DNA from: Corynebacterium sp. 13CS0277
GTDB taxonomy: Bacteria; Actinomycetota; Actinomycetes; Mycobacteriales; Mycobacteriaceae
Direction of reading: 5' to 3'
Assembly: GCF_002994655.1 (NCBI RefSeq)
Contig: NZ_PPDL01000010.1
Coordinates: 1 to 64,000 of the forward strand
Length of the DNA stretch: 64,000 nucleotides
Positions within the stretch are counted from its first letter, which is position 1. Each line of letters begins with the position of its first letter. Below the pieces are notes generated by a model. The model searched no databases and was not told the origin of the DNA. It worked only from the letters and a program-made list of their open reading frames with translations. The translations under genes and the position numbers were made by a program. Positions 26,335 to 34,071 of this stretch are shown here, one piece after another.

Positions 26335-27595
26335 CGCAGGTGATGCGGCCTTCGACGGCAGGCAGGGCGATGTCGCCCCGGTAGTGGGAGCCGGCCAGCT
26401 CGATGCCGGCGAGGACGGCGTAGGCGTTGTCGCGGGCGGCGGCCAGGGTGTCGCCGGTGCCGATGACGTTGAGGACGCGGCCGCCGGCGGAGACCAGCTG
26501 GCCGTCGGCGATGGCGGTGCCGGCGTGGAGGACCTGGGGATGGTCCGCGCCGGTGATGACGTCACCGGTCGTGGGGGACGCGGGGTAGCCGGCGGCGGCA
26601 AGCACCACGGTGAGCGCGTAGCCCTCCTGCCAACTCAGCGGGGGCTGCTCCGCGAGATGGCCGGTGGCCACCGCATACAGCAGCTGCGCGAGCGGGGTAT
26701 TGAGCAGGGCCAGCACGGCCTGGGTTTCGGGGTCGCCGAAACGGCAGTTGAATTCCACCACGGCCGGTCCCTGCGCGCCCCACGCCAGGCCGGCGTAGAG
26801 CAGGCCCGAGTAGGGGGTGCCGCGGCGCACCATCTCGCGGGCGACGGGCACGCACACCTCGTCGACGATGCGCTGCACGCCACCTGCCGGCAGCCACGGC
26901 AGCGGGGTGTAGGCCCCCATGCCGCCGGTGTTGGGGCCGGTGTCGCCCTCGCCGACGCGCTTGTGGTCCTGGGCGGGCAGCAGCGGCACGACGGTCTCGC
27001 CGTCGACGAGGCAGAACAGGGACACCTCGGGCCCGTCGAGGAAGCTTTCCAGCAGCACCGGGTTCCCGGCCGCCAGCACGGCGTCGACGTGGGCCCGCGC
27101 GGCCGCGCGATCCGGGGTGACGACCACTCCCTTGCCGCCGGCCAGGCCGTCGTCCTTGACGACCCACGTCGGCCCGAAGCGGTCGAGGGCGGCCTCAATG
27201 TCGGCCGCGGCGGCCCCCGGGTGGAGGGTTTCCGCCACGGCGGTGGCGACACCGGCGGCGGCCATGACGTCCTTCGCGAAGGCCTTCGAGCCCTCCAGCT
27301 GGGCGGCTGCCTTGCTCGGGCCGAACACGGCGAAGCCGGCGGCCCGCAGCTCGTCCGCCACGCCCGCCACGAGCGGGATTTCGGGGCCGATGACTACGAG
27401 GTCGGCGGACACCTCCCGCGCCAGGGCCACGGTGGCGGCGCCGTCGGTCACATCCGGCAGGTCGCGCAGTTCCGCGACCCCGGCCATGCCGGGGTTTCCG
27501 GGTGCGGCCACCACTGCGGTGGTCTGAGGGTCAGCTGCCAGGCCTGTGACCAGCGCGTGCTCGCGGGCGCCGGAACCGATGACGAGAATTCGCAT
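26327..27595 (-). CDS. purD: Phosphoribosylamine-glycine ligase
   Basis: 422 residues from ATG 27595-27593. N-domain [16 protein letters not shown] and [17 protein letters not shown]-grasp domain with [18 protein letters not shown], and the signature [11 protein letters not shown] near residue 290. It makes glycinamide ribonucleotide from phosphoribosylamine and glycine with ATP, the second step of purine synthesis. It is the first gene of the minus-strand string purD - trkH - trkA - aminotransferase - purB, in which each start overlaps the previous stop. It is divergent from the HIT gene at 27717 across a 121-bp gap that should hold both promoters. Confidence 0.96.
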   Translation of the reverse strand: MRILVIGSGAREHALVTGLAADPQTTAVVAAPGNPGMAGVAELRDLPDVTDGAATVALAREVSADLVVIGPEIPLVAGVADELRAAGFAVFGPSKAAAQLEGSKAFAKDVMAAAGVATAVAETLHPGAAAADIEAALDRFGPTWVVKDDGLAGGKGVVVTPDRAAARAHVDAVLAAGNPVLLESFLDGPEVSLFCLVDGETVVPLLPAQDHKRVGEGDTGPNTGGMGAYTPLPWLPAGGVQRIVDEVCVPVAREMVRRGTPYSGLLYAGLAWGAQGPAVVEFNCRFGDPETQAVLALLNTPLAQLLYAVATGHLAEQPPLSWQEGYALTVVLAAAGYPASPTTGDVITGADHPQVLHAGTAIADGQLVSAGGRVLNVIGTGDTLAAARDNAYAVLAGIELAGSHYRGDIALPAVEGRITCDE

Positions 27596-27716
27596 GGGGC
27601 TTAGTCTAACGCCCCCACACCCGCCGTGTTCACTGGATTACCCCCGCCGCCGCCCCCACACTCCCGGGCTGGCGGGTGATTGATAGCCGGCGGCCGCATG
27701 GCTACCGTGGGATGCT

Positions 27717-28127
27717 ATGAGCACAGTGTTTAGCAAGATCATTGCAGGCGACATCCCGGGCCGCTTCGTCTACCGCGACGAGGATGTCGCGGCGTTCCTC
27801 GACATCGCCCCGCAGAACTACGGCCACACCCTCGTGGTGCCCGTGAAGGAAGTCGACCGGTGGACGGACCTGGACCCGGAGACCCTGGCGAAGGTCATGG
27901 CGGTCGCGCAGGCGGTGGGCCGCGCCCAGATTGAGGTGTTCGGCTGCCCCCGCGCGGGCGAGATGATCGTCGGCTTCGACGTGCCCCACACCCACGTCCA
28001 CGTCTTCCCCGCCTGGGGTGTCGAGGACTTCACGAAGGCCCCCATCGCCACCCCGGATGAGGAGAAGATGGCTCACGCCCACGAGGCGCTGGCGGCACAG
28101 CTCGCCGACTTCCACTACCCCGCCTAG
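27717..28127 (+). CDS. HIT family nucleotide hydrolase/transferase
   Basis: 136 residues from ATG 27717, with a GGGAT tract a few bases upstream. The whole protein is one HIT domain. The histidine triad His91-x-His93-x-His95 is in VPHTHVHVFP, and the N-terminal FSKIIAGDIPGRFVYRD and YGHTLVVPV blocks match bacterial HIT proteins (HinT/Fhit-like), which hydrolyse AMP-lysine, phosphoramidates or dinucleotide polyphosphates in the cytoplasm. Its start is divergent from purD, and an alpha/beta hydrolase begins 3 bp after its stop. The exact substrate is open. Confidence 0.93.
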   Translation: MSTVFSKIIAGDIPGRFVYRDEDVAAFLDIAPQNYGHTLVVPVKEVDRWTDLDPETLAKVMAVAQAVGRAQIEVFGCPRAGEMIVGFDVPHTHVHVFPAWGVEDFTKAPIATPDEEKMAHAHEALAAQLADFHYPA

Positions 28128-28129
28128 CG

Positions 28130-28891
28130 ATGATGAACCTCGTGCCGTCTGCCGCCGTGTCCACGTTCCTGCCCACCCGCGGCTGGTTCGAGGACGATTG
28201 GCGCGCCCGCCCTGACCGCCGCCGCCCCTGGCCGGTGGTGCTCATCCACGGCACGACGGTGAGCAACGGCGACTGGCTGGAACTCGGTGCCGGGCTGCGG
28301 CGGCAGGGCTGGGCCGTGTTCGCCCCCGCCTATGGGCACCGGGCCACCAACCGGGTCGCCGACAACGCCGCCGAGGTCGCCGCCTACTGCGAGCAGGTGC
28401 TCCACGCCACGGGTGCGGAGCAGCTCATCATGGTCGGCCACTCCCAGGGCGGGCTCGTGGCCCGCGCCGCCCACGCCCACCACGGGATTCCCCTCAAGCA
28501 CTTGGTGTGCCTGGCGACCCCCAACCACGGCACCACCCTCGGCGGGATGCTCTCCGGAAGAGTCACCTCGGAGCGCAGGGCCGCGCAGATGCGGCAGCTC
28601 ATTGATCGTTTCTTCGGCCCCGCCGGCCAGGACCAAATCGAAGGCTCCGAGTTCCTCACCTCTTTAAACGCCGCCGGGGAGACCCTGCCCGGCACCAGCT
28701 ACACCTGCATCGCCACCCGCACCGACACCACCGTCGTGCCCGCCGAATCCTGCTTCCTTGACGGCGCGAACAACATGTGGGTACAGGACTACTATCCGCG
28801 GGCGCTCGTCCTCCACGAGCAGATGCCCTTCGACCGGCGGGTCCGCTCCCTCGTCATTGGCGACATTGAGCAGTGGCAGCGGCTCACCTAG
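28130..28891 (+). CDS. Alpha/beta hydrolase, lipase-like (GHSQGG)
   Basis: 253 residues from ATG 28130; the next codon is also ATG. The oxyanion region is VVLIHGTTVSNGDW and the nucleophile elbow is VGHSQGG with Ser105, followed by LVCLATPNHGTTLGG, typical of triacylglycerol lipase/acyltransferase relatives. No signal peptide is evident, and no TM segment is predicted by eye. It starts 3 bp after the HIT gene without its own ribosome site, so it is probably coupled. The next gene is a second, different alpha/beta hydrolase. Substrate unknown; a lipid or polyketide ester is a guess. Confidence 0.85.
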   Translation: MMNLVPSAAVSTFLPTRGWFEDDWRARPDRRRPWPVVLIHGTTVSNGDWLELGAGLRRQGWAVFAPAYGHRATNRVADNAAEVAAYCEQVLHATGAEQLIMVGHSQGGLVARAAHAHHGIPLKHLVCLATPNHGTTLGGMLSGRVTSERRAAQMRQLIDRFFGPAGQDQIEGSEFLTSLNAAGETLPGTSYTCIATRTDTTVVPAESCFLDGANNMWVQDYYPRALVLHEQMPFDRRVRSLVIGDIEQWQRLT

Positions 28892-28928
28892 GTTGCCCGC
28901 ACCCGGTGGTTAAGGGAATGCTGGGCGT

Positions 28929-29648
28929 GTGACACTCAACCTCATGCACGTCATCCCCCGCCGCGGGGTCATGCCCAGCCCGCTGCCGCTTGTCCCCGGG
29001 GCGTACCCGGTGGTGTTCCTCCACGGCAGTTTCGGCTCCGCCGGAAACCTCGCCGACCCGGCGCGCGCCGTCCAGGAGGCCGGGGTGCCGGCCATTGGGG
29101 TGGAGTACGCCTCCCGCGGGGTGGGCGACCTGCGGCGCGGCCTGGTGGAAATCACCCGCCAGCTCCGGGCGATCCTGGCCACCTGCGACAAAGTCGACCT
29201 GGTGGGGCACTCCATGGGCGGTTTCATGGGGCTGCAGGCCGCCAGCCAGGAGGAGTTTTTTGGCCGCATCGGCACCGTGGTGGGCCTTGGGGCCCCGTTC
29301 AAAGGCCACCCCATTGAAGGCACTGTGCTCACCCGCTTCGCGGTGCGGCACCTCTTCGGCCCCGCCCACGATCAGCTCTACGCCCACGAGCACCAGCCGC
29401 GCGCCGTGCCAGAGGGCCTGCGGGTGGTGTCCATCATCAGTGATAACGACCAGATCGTGGACCGGGAGGTCGCCGAGTTCGGCGACGTGGTGGAGGTCTC
29501 GGACGTGCCCCACTCGCTGCTCGGCAGCCTCGTGGAGGAACCCCTTGTCGCGCTGGGGCGGCCCGAGTTCGACTCGGTGTTGGCCCGCTTCCATTTCAGT
29601 GGCGGGCAGGAAGAACCCGGCGCGGTGAAGAAATTCCTCATGCCCTAA
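28929..29648 (+). CDS. Alpha/beta hydrolase, lipase-like (GHSMGG)
   Basis: 239 residues from GTG 28929, with AAGGGA about 10 nt upstream. Landmarks are YPVVFLHGSFGSAGN, the nucleophile Ser95 in LVGHSMGGFMG, and a probable catalytic Asp in IISDNDQIVD with His in VPHSLLGS. Overall plan resembles small secretory lipase/esterase proteins, but no signal peptide is seen. It follows another hydrolase by 37 bp and precedes a ferredoxin. The pair of hydrolases share only fold-level motifs, so they are not recent duplicates. Substrate unknown. Confidence 0.85.
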   Translation: MTLNLMHVIPRRGVMPSPLPLVPGAYPVVFLHGSFGSAGNLADPARAVQEAGVPAIGVEYASRGVGDLRRGLVEITRQLRAILATCDKVDLVGHSMGGFMGLQAASQEEFFGRIGTVVGLGAPFKGHPIEGTVLTRFAVRHLFGPAHDQLYAHEHQPRAVPEGLRVVSIISDNDQIVDREVAEFGDVVEVSDVPHSLLGSLVEEPLVALGRPEFDSVLARFHFSGGQEEPGAVKKFLMP

Positions 29649-29689
29649 GGCACCGGCCGAATTGCTCTGGGCGTGGGCGGGATGCTTGC

Positions 29690-29983
29690 ATGACGGGCAT
29701 GAGTGAAGCGACAGCCGACATCGACGGCGTGGACTACCCCTTCGACTGGCCGGAGGACACCACCCTCCTGGCCGCCATGCTGGACGCGGGGATTCCCGCC
29801 CCGCACTCCTGCACCCTGGGCCAGTGCGGTGCGTGCCGCTGCACCGTGGAGGGACCCGAGTCCACGATGCGCATCAACCAGGTGCTCGACGACTTTGATG
29901 TGCGCGCCGGCGACCGGCTCGCCTGCCAGACGGTGCGGGTGCCGGGGGACACCACGCCGGCGGAGATTTCCTACCCCTTCTAG
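29690..29983 (+). CDS. Plant-type 2Fe-2S ferredoxin-like protein
   Basis: 97 residues from ATG 29690; ATG 29699 is an equally plausible start. The cluster motif is complete: Cys41-x4-Cys46-x2-Cys49 in SCTLGQCGACRC and Cys79 in RLACQT, the CX4CX2CX29C pattern of plant-type [2Fe-2S] ferredoxins; Cys51 is additional. It would pass electrons to an oxygenase or reductase, but none is adjacent. The TAG stop interlocks with the TAG of the opposing membrane protein in CTAG (29980-29983), so there is no room for a terminator. Confidence 0.9.
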   Translation: MTGMSEATADIDGVDYPFDWPEDTTLLAAMLDAGIPAPHSCTLGQCGACRCTVEGPESTMRINQVLDDFDVRAGDRLACQTVRVPGDTTPAEISYPF

Positions 29984-31137
29984 GCGGCGAGGAGGATCTC
30001 CGCGCCGCGGCGCTGGGCGCGGGCCAGCAGCTCCTCCAGGGGACCGCGGCGGTGATGCGCCAGCCACACGGTGGCGAAGGTGAGGAAGACGAGGATCTGC
30101 CCGGGCAGCATCCAGGCGGGGAATTCCTCCGGCTCCGGCACGCTGTCCCACCCGGGTACGGGCCTGCCGAGGAGTTCGTCGTCGGCGCGGTAGGCCGCGT
30201 CAAGGACCTCCTGCACGCTCGTGGCGCGCGCCGCCGCATCCTGCAGTTCGCGGAGGATCGTCTCTTCGTCCACTGTGGACTCCACCACGGCAGGCTCGGG
30301 CGGGGAGACCGCTGCGCGGTCGTCCAAGATACCCAGCCCGATGCCAGTGACCAGGACGTGGACGACGTACACCGTGAGCGCCATCTGCCCCATGCGCTGC
30401 ACGGGCAGCAGTGACACTCCTGCCGCGCGCCAGCGCACGGCCGCCCGGCCCAACTGCTCACAGCACACGATGACGCCGACCGCCACGGTGGCGGTGAGGA
30501 GCACATCATCCGGGGTGCCGCTGTGCGGCCAGGCCACGCCCCACTGCTGTAGCCACGGCCGGGCCGCCAGGCACACCGCCGCAGCTGGGACCGCCACCCA
30601 CCACCAGCGGCTCGTGCGGGTGCGGATGTACCAGGAGCCGACGAGCCCATAGACCACCCACACCGGCACCGGGTAGGCGTTGACCGCACCAAACATGGCC
30701 CCGGCGAACACGACCGCCGTCACCAGCTGGTTGCCCAGCAGCAGCACAACACCCAAGAGCACCTGGTAGCGGGGGCGCCACGCCAGCACGAGGCTGAGGA
30801 CCACCATCGACACCCCCAGCGGCACGAGCACCACCGCAATGTGCGACTGCACCGTATCCAAGGCCACGCCTGCCACGCCCAGCAGGGCGCCGCGCACCAG
30901 CAGCTGCAGCCGCCCCGCTGTCGGCAGCATGAGCACCGTGGAACAGCCCACGAGGACCGCAAACAGGGTGGAGGGGTACCCGGAGGACAGCTCCGCCACC
31001 CAGCTGCGGACCCCAGCGTCGCCGCTGCTGTGCCACTCGGCGGGGTAGATGTGCGCCACGATCATCCCGATGATCGCCACCGCGCGGGCCACGTCGAGGC
31101 CGATGATGCGGCCGGTGGGACTACTCATGGGCCGCAT
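29980..31137 (-). CDS. Polytopic membrane protein, DUF418/DUF1624 acyltransferase-like
   Basis: 385 residues from ATG 31137; ATG 31128 is the alternative. The first helix GRIIGLDVARAVAIIGMIVAH with conserved Asp, Arg and His resembles the heparan-alpha-glucosaminide N-acetyltransferase/DUF418 class of membrane acyltransferases. About ten hydrophobic segments follow, interrupted near residue 275 by a soluble acidic loop of about 80 residues, and a last helix with a basic tail. It overlaps the phoS-like kinase by 17 bp and is the third gene of that operon, so it may modify an envelope polymer under phosphate control. Function is inferred from pattern only. Confidence 0.72.
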   Translation of the reverse strand: MRPMSSPTGRIIGLDVARAVAIIGMIVAHIYPAEWHSSGDAGVRSWVAELSSGYPSTLFAVLVGCSTVLMLPTAGRLQLLVRGALLGVAGVALDTVQSHIAVVLVPLGVSMVVLSLVLAWRPRYQVLLGVVLLLGNQLVTAVVFAGAMFGAVNAYPVPVWVVYGLVGSWYIRTRTSRWWWVAVPAAAVCLAARPWLQQWGVAWPHSGTPDDVLLTATVAVGVIVCCEQLGRAAVRWRAAGVSLLPVQRMGQMALTVYVVHVLVTGIGLGILDDRAAVSPPEPAVVESTVDEETILRELQDAAARATSVQEVLDAAYRADDELLGRPVPGWDSVPEPEEFPAWMLPGQILVFLTFATVWLAHHRRGPLEELLARAQRRGAEILLAA

Positions 31138-32479
31138 TCGGCAACGTCACCGTGAACGTGGTGCCCTCCCCGAGGGTGGACTCCACGTCGACGGTGCCTC
31201 CATGGGCCTCCACGAGGGACTTCACAATCGCCAAGCCCAGGCCACTGCCGCCACTGTTGCGGTTGCGGGACGCATCCGCCCGGTAGAAACGCTCAAAGAC
31301 GTGGGCGGCATCCTCCGCGCTCATGCCGACACCGTTGTCGGCGACGGTGATGGTGGTGGTGAACTCCCCCGGGCACAGCGTCAGCGTCACCTGGGCGTCA
31401 CTGCCGGCGTGCACGAGGGCATTGTTCGTCAGGTTCGTAATGACCTGCCGCAACCGGCCCGCGTCGCCCAAGACCACCGGCACCGAATCGCATTCGCTGT
31501 TGACGATGATCTCCCGGTCGGGGTGTGCGACCCGCAGGCTCGTGGCCACGCTGACCGCCACATCGAGCAAGTCGACGGGGTCCGCGGCCAGCTTATTGCC
31601 CTCCGCGCGGGTCAGCGCCAGTAGATCCTCGACGAGCACACTCATCCGGTCCGCCTCGTCCTCAATCCGGCCCAGCACATAGTCCGCGTCCGGTGCCGCA
31701 CCGGAACGGTAGAGTTCCGCGAACCCGCGCACAGAGGTCAGCGGGGTGCGCAGCTCGTGGGAGGCGTCACCGACGAAGCGGCGCATCTGCTGCTCCTTCT
31801 CCCCGGACTCCACGATCGACTGCTGCAGCCGCGCCAACATGATGTTGAGCGCCTCCGCCAACTGGCCGACCTCCGTGTTCGCCGGCCACGCCGGCACACG
31901 CCGGTCCAGATCGCCCGCGGAAATCCGCTTCGCGACCTCCTCCACCGTGCGCAGCGGCCGCAAACTGCGGCGAATGACCATGAACGCCACCACCGCGAGG
32001 AACACCAGCACCATCGCGCCGATGAGCCACTGGGTGAGCGCCAACCACGCCAACATGTGGCGCTCGTTGCTCGTATCGCGGCCCACGATGGTGGTGGAAT
32101 CCTCATCGCTGACCGCCAGCACCCGCCAGGGATCCTGGGAGGCCGAACCATCGGCCGCCGGCACCGTCACCGGGGTGCCATCCACCGTCAAGTTCTCAAT
32201 CTTCGGCGCCGACGTCGAATCGTTCAAAATGAGCGTGGTGCCATCCGGCATGATCTTCGCGACGAAGAAACTCGACGGCGGGCGGGGAGTGTTCTGGGAG
32301 AAGAAGTCGCCCCGCCGCGCCCACCCATTGGCCGCATCCAACAACTCGTCATCCACCCGGGAGTACACGAACTCCCGCATGATGCCATCGACCGCGACCG
32401 ACGCGGCCCCCATCCCGACGCCGCTGAACACCACCACAATGACCAGCAGCAGTGTGCGCAGCGGCAGCGTGCGCATCAT
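31121..32479 (-). CDS. phoS: Sensor histidine kinase, PhoS-like (phosphate response)
   Basis: 452 residues from ATG 32479-32477, overlapping the regulator stop by 4 bp (the following codon is also ATG). It has two membrane helices flanking an extracytoplasmic sensor of about 120 residues, a HAMP linker, the H-box His241 in DASHELRTPLTSVRGF, an N-box ITNLTNNALVHA, and G-boxes DNGVGM and GGSGLGLAIVKSL. The symbol follows C. glutamicum, where phoR (regulator) and phoS (kinase) lie between purD and poxB and control phosphate-starvation genes. Synteny, rather than a diagnostic residue, supports phosphate sensing. A membrane acyltransferase-like gene is coupled downstream. Confidence 0.85.
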   Translation of the reverse strand: MMRTLPLRTLLLVIVVVFSGVGMGAASVAVDGIMREFVYSRVDDELLDAANGWARRGDFFSQNTPRPPSSFFVAKIMPDGTTLILNDSTSAPKIENLTVDGTPVTVPAADGSASQDPWRVLAVSDEDSTTIVGRDTSNERHMLAWLALTQWLIGAMVLVFLAVVAFMVIRRSLRPLRTVEEVAKRISAGDLDRRVPAWPANTEVGQLAEALNIMLARLQQSIVESGEKEQQMRRFVGDASHELRTPLTSVRGFAELYRSGAAPDADYVLGRIEDEADRMSVLVEDLLALTRAEGNKLAADPVDLLDVAVSVATSLRVAHPDREIIVNSECDSVPVVLGDAGRLRQVITNLTNNALVHAGSDAQVTLTLCPGEFTTTITVADNGVGMSAEDAAHVFERFYRADASRNRNSGGSGLGLAIVKSLVEAHGGTVDVESTLGEGTTFTVTLPNAAHE

Positions 32480-33174
32480 GAGCGCGGGGTGCGCAGCACA
32501 TAGCCCACACCACGCACGGTGTGGATGAGCTGCGGTTCCCCGGTATCCACCTTGCGCCGCAGATAAGAAATGTAGGACTCGACGACGTTGCCGTCGCCAC
32601 CGAAGTCGTAGTGCCACACGTTATCGAGGATCTTCGCCTTGCTCAGCACCACCTCCGCGTTGAGCATGAGGTAGCGCAGCAGGTTGAACTCCGTCGGCGA
32701 CAGCTCCACGATCTCGCCCGCCTTCGTCACCTCGTGGGTGTCGTCGTTCAAGGTGAGGTCCGCGTAGCTCAACTGATTCGACGGCTCCTCCTCCACCTGG
32801 GCACCACGCCGCAGGATCACCCGCAGGCGGGTAATGACCTCCTCGAGGGAGAACGGCTTGGTCACATAGTCGTCCGCGCCGATCGTCAACCCGTGGATGC
32901 GGTTTTCCACCGCATCCTTCGCGGTGAGGAACAGCACGGGGCCCTCGTGGCCCTCGGTGCGCAGCTTCGGCAACAGGTCGAAACCATCCATGCCCGGCAT
33001 CATCACGTCGAGGATGAACGCATCCGGGGAGAATTCGCGGGCAACTTTCAACGCTTCCTGGCCGGAGGACGCTGTCGCGACCTCAAAGCCCTGAAACTTC
33101 AGGCTGACACTCAGCAGTTCCACAATGTTCGGCTCATCATCGACGACGAGCACCTTGGTGGTGGCCTCACTCAC
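32476..33174 (-). CDS. phoR: OmpR/PhoB-family response regulator, PhoR-like
   Basis: 232 residues from GTG 33174-33172, with GGAAAGG 11 nt upstream; the frame upstream is not protein-like. Receiver domain: Asp11/Asp12 pocket in LVVDDE, phospho-acceptor Asp56 in FILDVMMPG, Thr84 in LFLTAKD and Lys106 in YVTKPFSLEE. Winged-helix domain: ELSPTEFNLLRYLML, VVESYISYLRRKVD and IHTVRGVGYVLR. Position between the purD cluster and poxB, with a kinase overlapped downstream, matches C. glutamicum phoRS. A perfect inverted repeat 60-83 bp upstream of the GTG may be an operator or leader hairpin. Confidence 0.87.
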   Translation of the reverse strand: MSEATTKVLVVDDEPNIVELLSVSLKFQGFEVATASSGQEALKVAREFSPDAFILDVMMPGMDGFDLLPKLRTEGHEGPVLFLTAKDAVENRIHGLTIGADDYVTKPFSLEEVITRLRVILRRGAQVEEEPSNQLSYADLTLNDDTHEVTKAGEIVELSPTEFNLLRYLMLNAEVVLSKAKILDNVWHYDFGGDGNVVESYISYLRRKVDTGEPQLIHTVRGVGYVLRTPRS

Positions 33175-33661
33175 GGGCGTAGCAACCTTTCCGGGGACAG
33201 GCGGGGAGAAACAATCACACACAGGTTTTTTGAGACCACTGCCCATGCGGCAGTGGTGCGTGTGCCACCTCAGTAAACCACCATCTCCTGGCACGTTGCT
33301 GGCAACAGCCGCAGAAATAAGCAGGAATGCCCGCCCGCCGCCACGCACAAACTCGGGGGCAGCAGGCGAGCATTCCATTCAATGGGTGCCCGCCCCATCT
33401 TCAGGGGGGTGGGTGCTCTGGGGCGGTCACCGCGTGCGCACCGACGCGGATGGGAGGTTCATCGGCGCGCACCACTCATGCTAGAAGACCGCGGGAGTCC
33501 GTGTCTGGAAAATCGAAGAAAAATTTTTTCTCCTCCCCCTGGGGGATGTAACAGGTGTGCAGCCCCCGCGATAGGTCGATGGGACTACTCCCACTCGCGG
33601 GTGCGTGCCTGTCGCGCACGCCCCGCACCCTCACTCGCACACGACAGAAGGTCTTTTTTTC
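33175..33661. other. Divergent control region between phoR and a secreted-protein gene
   Basis: 487 bp without a gene. It holds a perfect 9-bp inverted repeat near phoR (33235-33257), a GC-rich middle part with only shadow frames, and near 33510-33540 an AT-rich patch with GAAGAAAAATTTTTTCTCC, an imperfect palindrome that stands out in this GC-rich DNA. The patch lies 120-150 bp upstream of the secreted protein at 33662 and may be promoter-associated. Confidence 0.5.
33235..33257. promoter_or_regulatory. Perfect 9-bp inverted repeat upstream of phoR
   Basis: ACCACTGCC (33235-33243), loop CATGC, GGCAGTGGT (33249-33257). No T run follows on either strand, so it is not an intrinsic terminator. 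It lies in the probable 5' leader or promoter of phoR. PhoB-type regulators prefer direct repeats, so if it is an operator another regulator may bind it. Confidence 0.45.
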
Positions 33662-34021
33662 ATGGACGTCATCGCCACTCCCCTGTTTGCTCTCGTCGGC
33701 ATCGCGCTGGCCGCGCTGGCCACCCCGCTGGCGGCACTCATTGCCCTGCTCACCGGGCCCCTGCATCAGGATGTCGCCGCCGAGGCCGGCGACTGGGACA
33801 ACCTGAACGTCGCCGACCAGGCGGTCAACAGCGTCGCCGACTTCTTCGGCGTCGGTGCCGGCCTGTGCGAGCCCACCACGAAGGAACAGACCTCCGGGGA
33901 GGTCTTGTTCGGGCAGCCGAAGCAGTCCGGCAGCTCGCTGCCGACACTGCTGCCGTGGTTCACGGCCGGCCAGTACGAGGGCCGCACCGTGCCCTGCAAG
34001 CCGCTGACCTTCAGCAAGTAG
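33662..34021 (+). CDS. Small secreted protein of unknown function
   Basis: 119 residues from ATG 33662, with GAAGG 10 nt upstream across a T-rich spacer; the frame upstream to 33605 is unlikely. A hydrophobic N-terminus (TPLFALVGIALAALATPLAALIALL) forms a signal peptide or anchor without a positive first part. The remaining about 90 residues are hydrophilic with two Cys (GLCEPT and VPCKPL) that could form a disulfide. No family recognised. It is divergent from phoR and ends at a strong hairpin. Phosphate control is possible from position but unproven. Confidence 0.72.
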   Translation: MDVIATPLFALVGIALAALATPLAALIALLTGPLHQDVAAEAGDWDNLNVADQAVNSVADFFGVGAGLCEPTTKEQTSGEVLFGQPKQSGSSLPTLLPWFTAGQYEGRTVPCKPLTFSK

Positions 34022-34024
34022 CCC

Positions 34025-34062
34025 ACACCCGGCGCGCACCTCACCTGGTGCCCGCCGGGTGT
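34025..34062. terminator. Bidirectional hairpin between convergent genes
   Basis: ACACCCGGCG (34025-34034) pairs with CGCCGGGTGT (34053-34062), and the inner GCACC/GGTGC (34036-34040, 34047-34051) continues the stem to 15 pairs with one mismatch and a 6-nt loop. It starts 3 bp after the secreted-protein stop and faces the opposing gene ending at 34072. Confidence 0.8.
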
Positions 34063-34071
34063 CGTGTTTGT

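Noticed and set aside
24862..26601. N-terminal extension of the K+ channel into purD
   Set aside because: The extra residues (Pro/Thr/Ser-rich) come from a shadow frame of purD; ATG 26334 overlaps the purD stop in the usual coupled way.
33235..33257. Intrinsic terminator upstream of phoR
   Set aside because: The hairpin is perfect but no T run follows on either strand and there is no gene end next to it.
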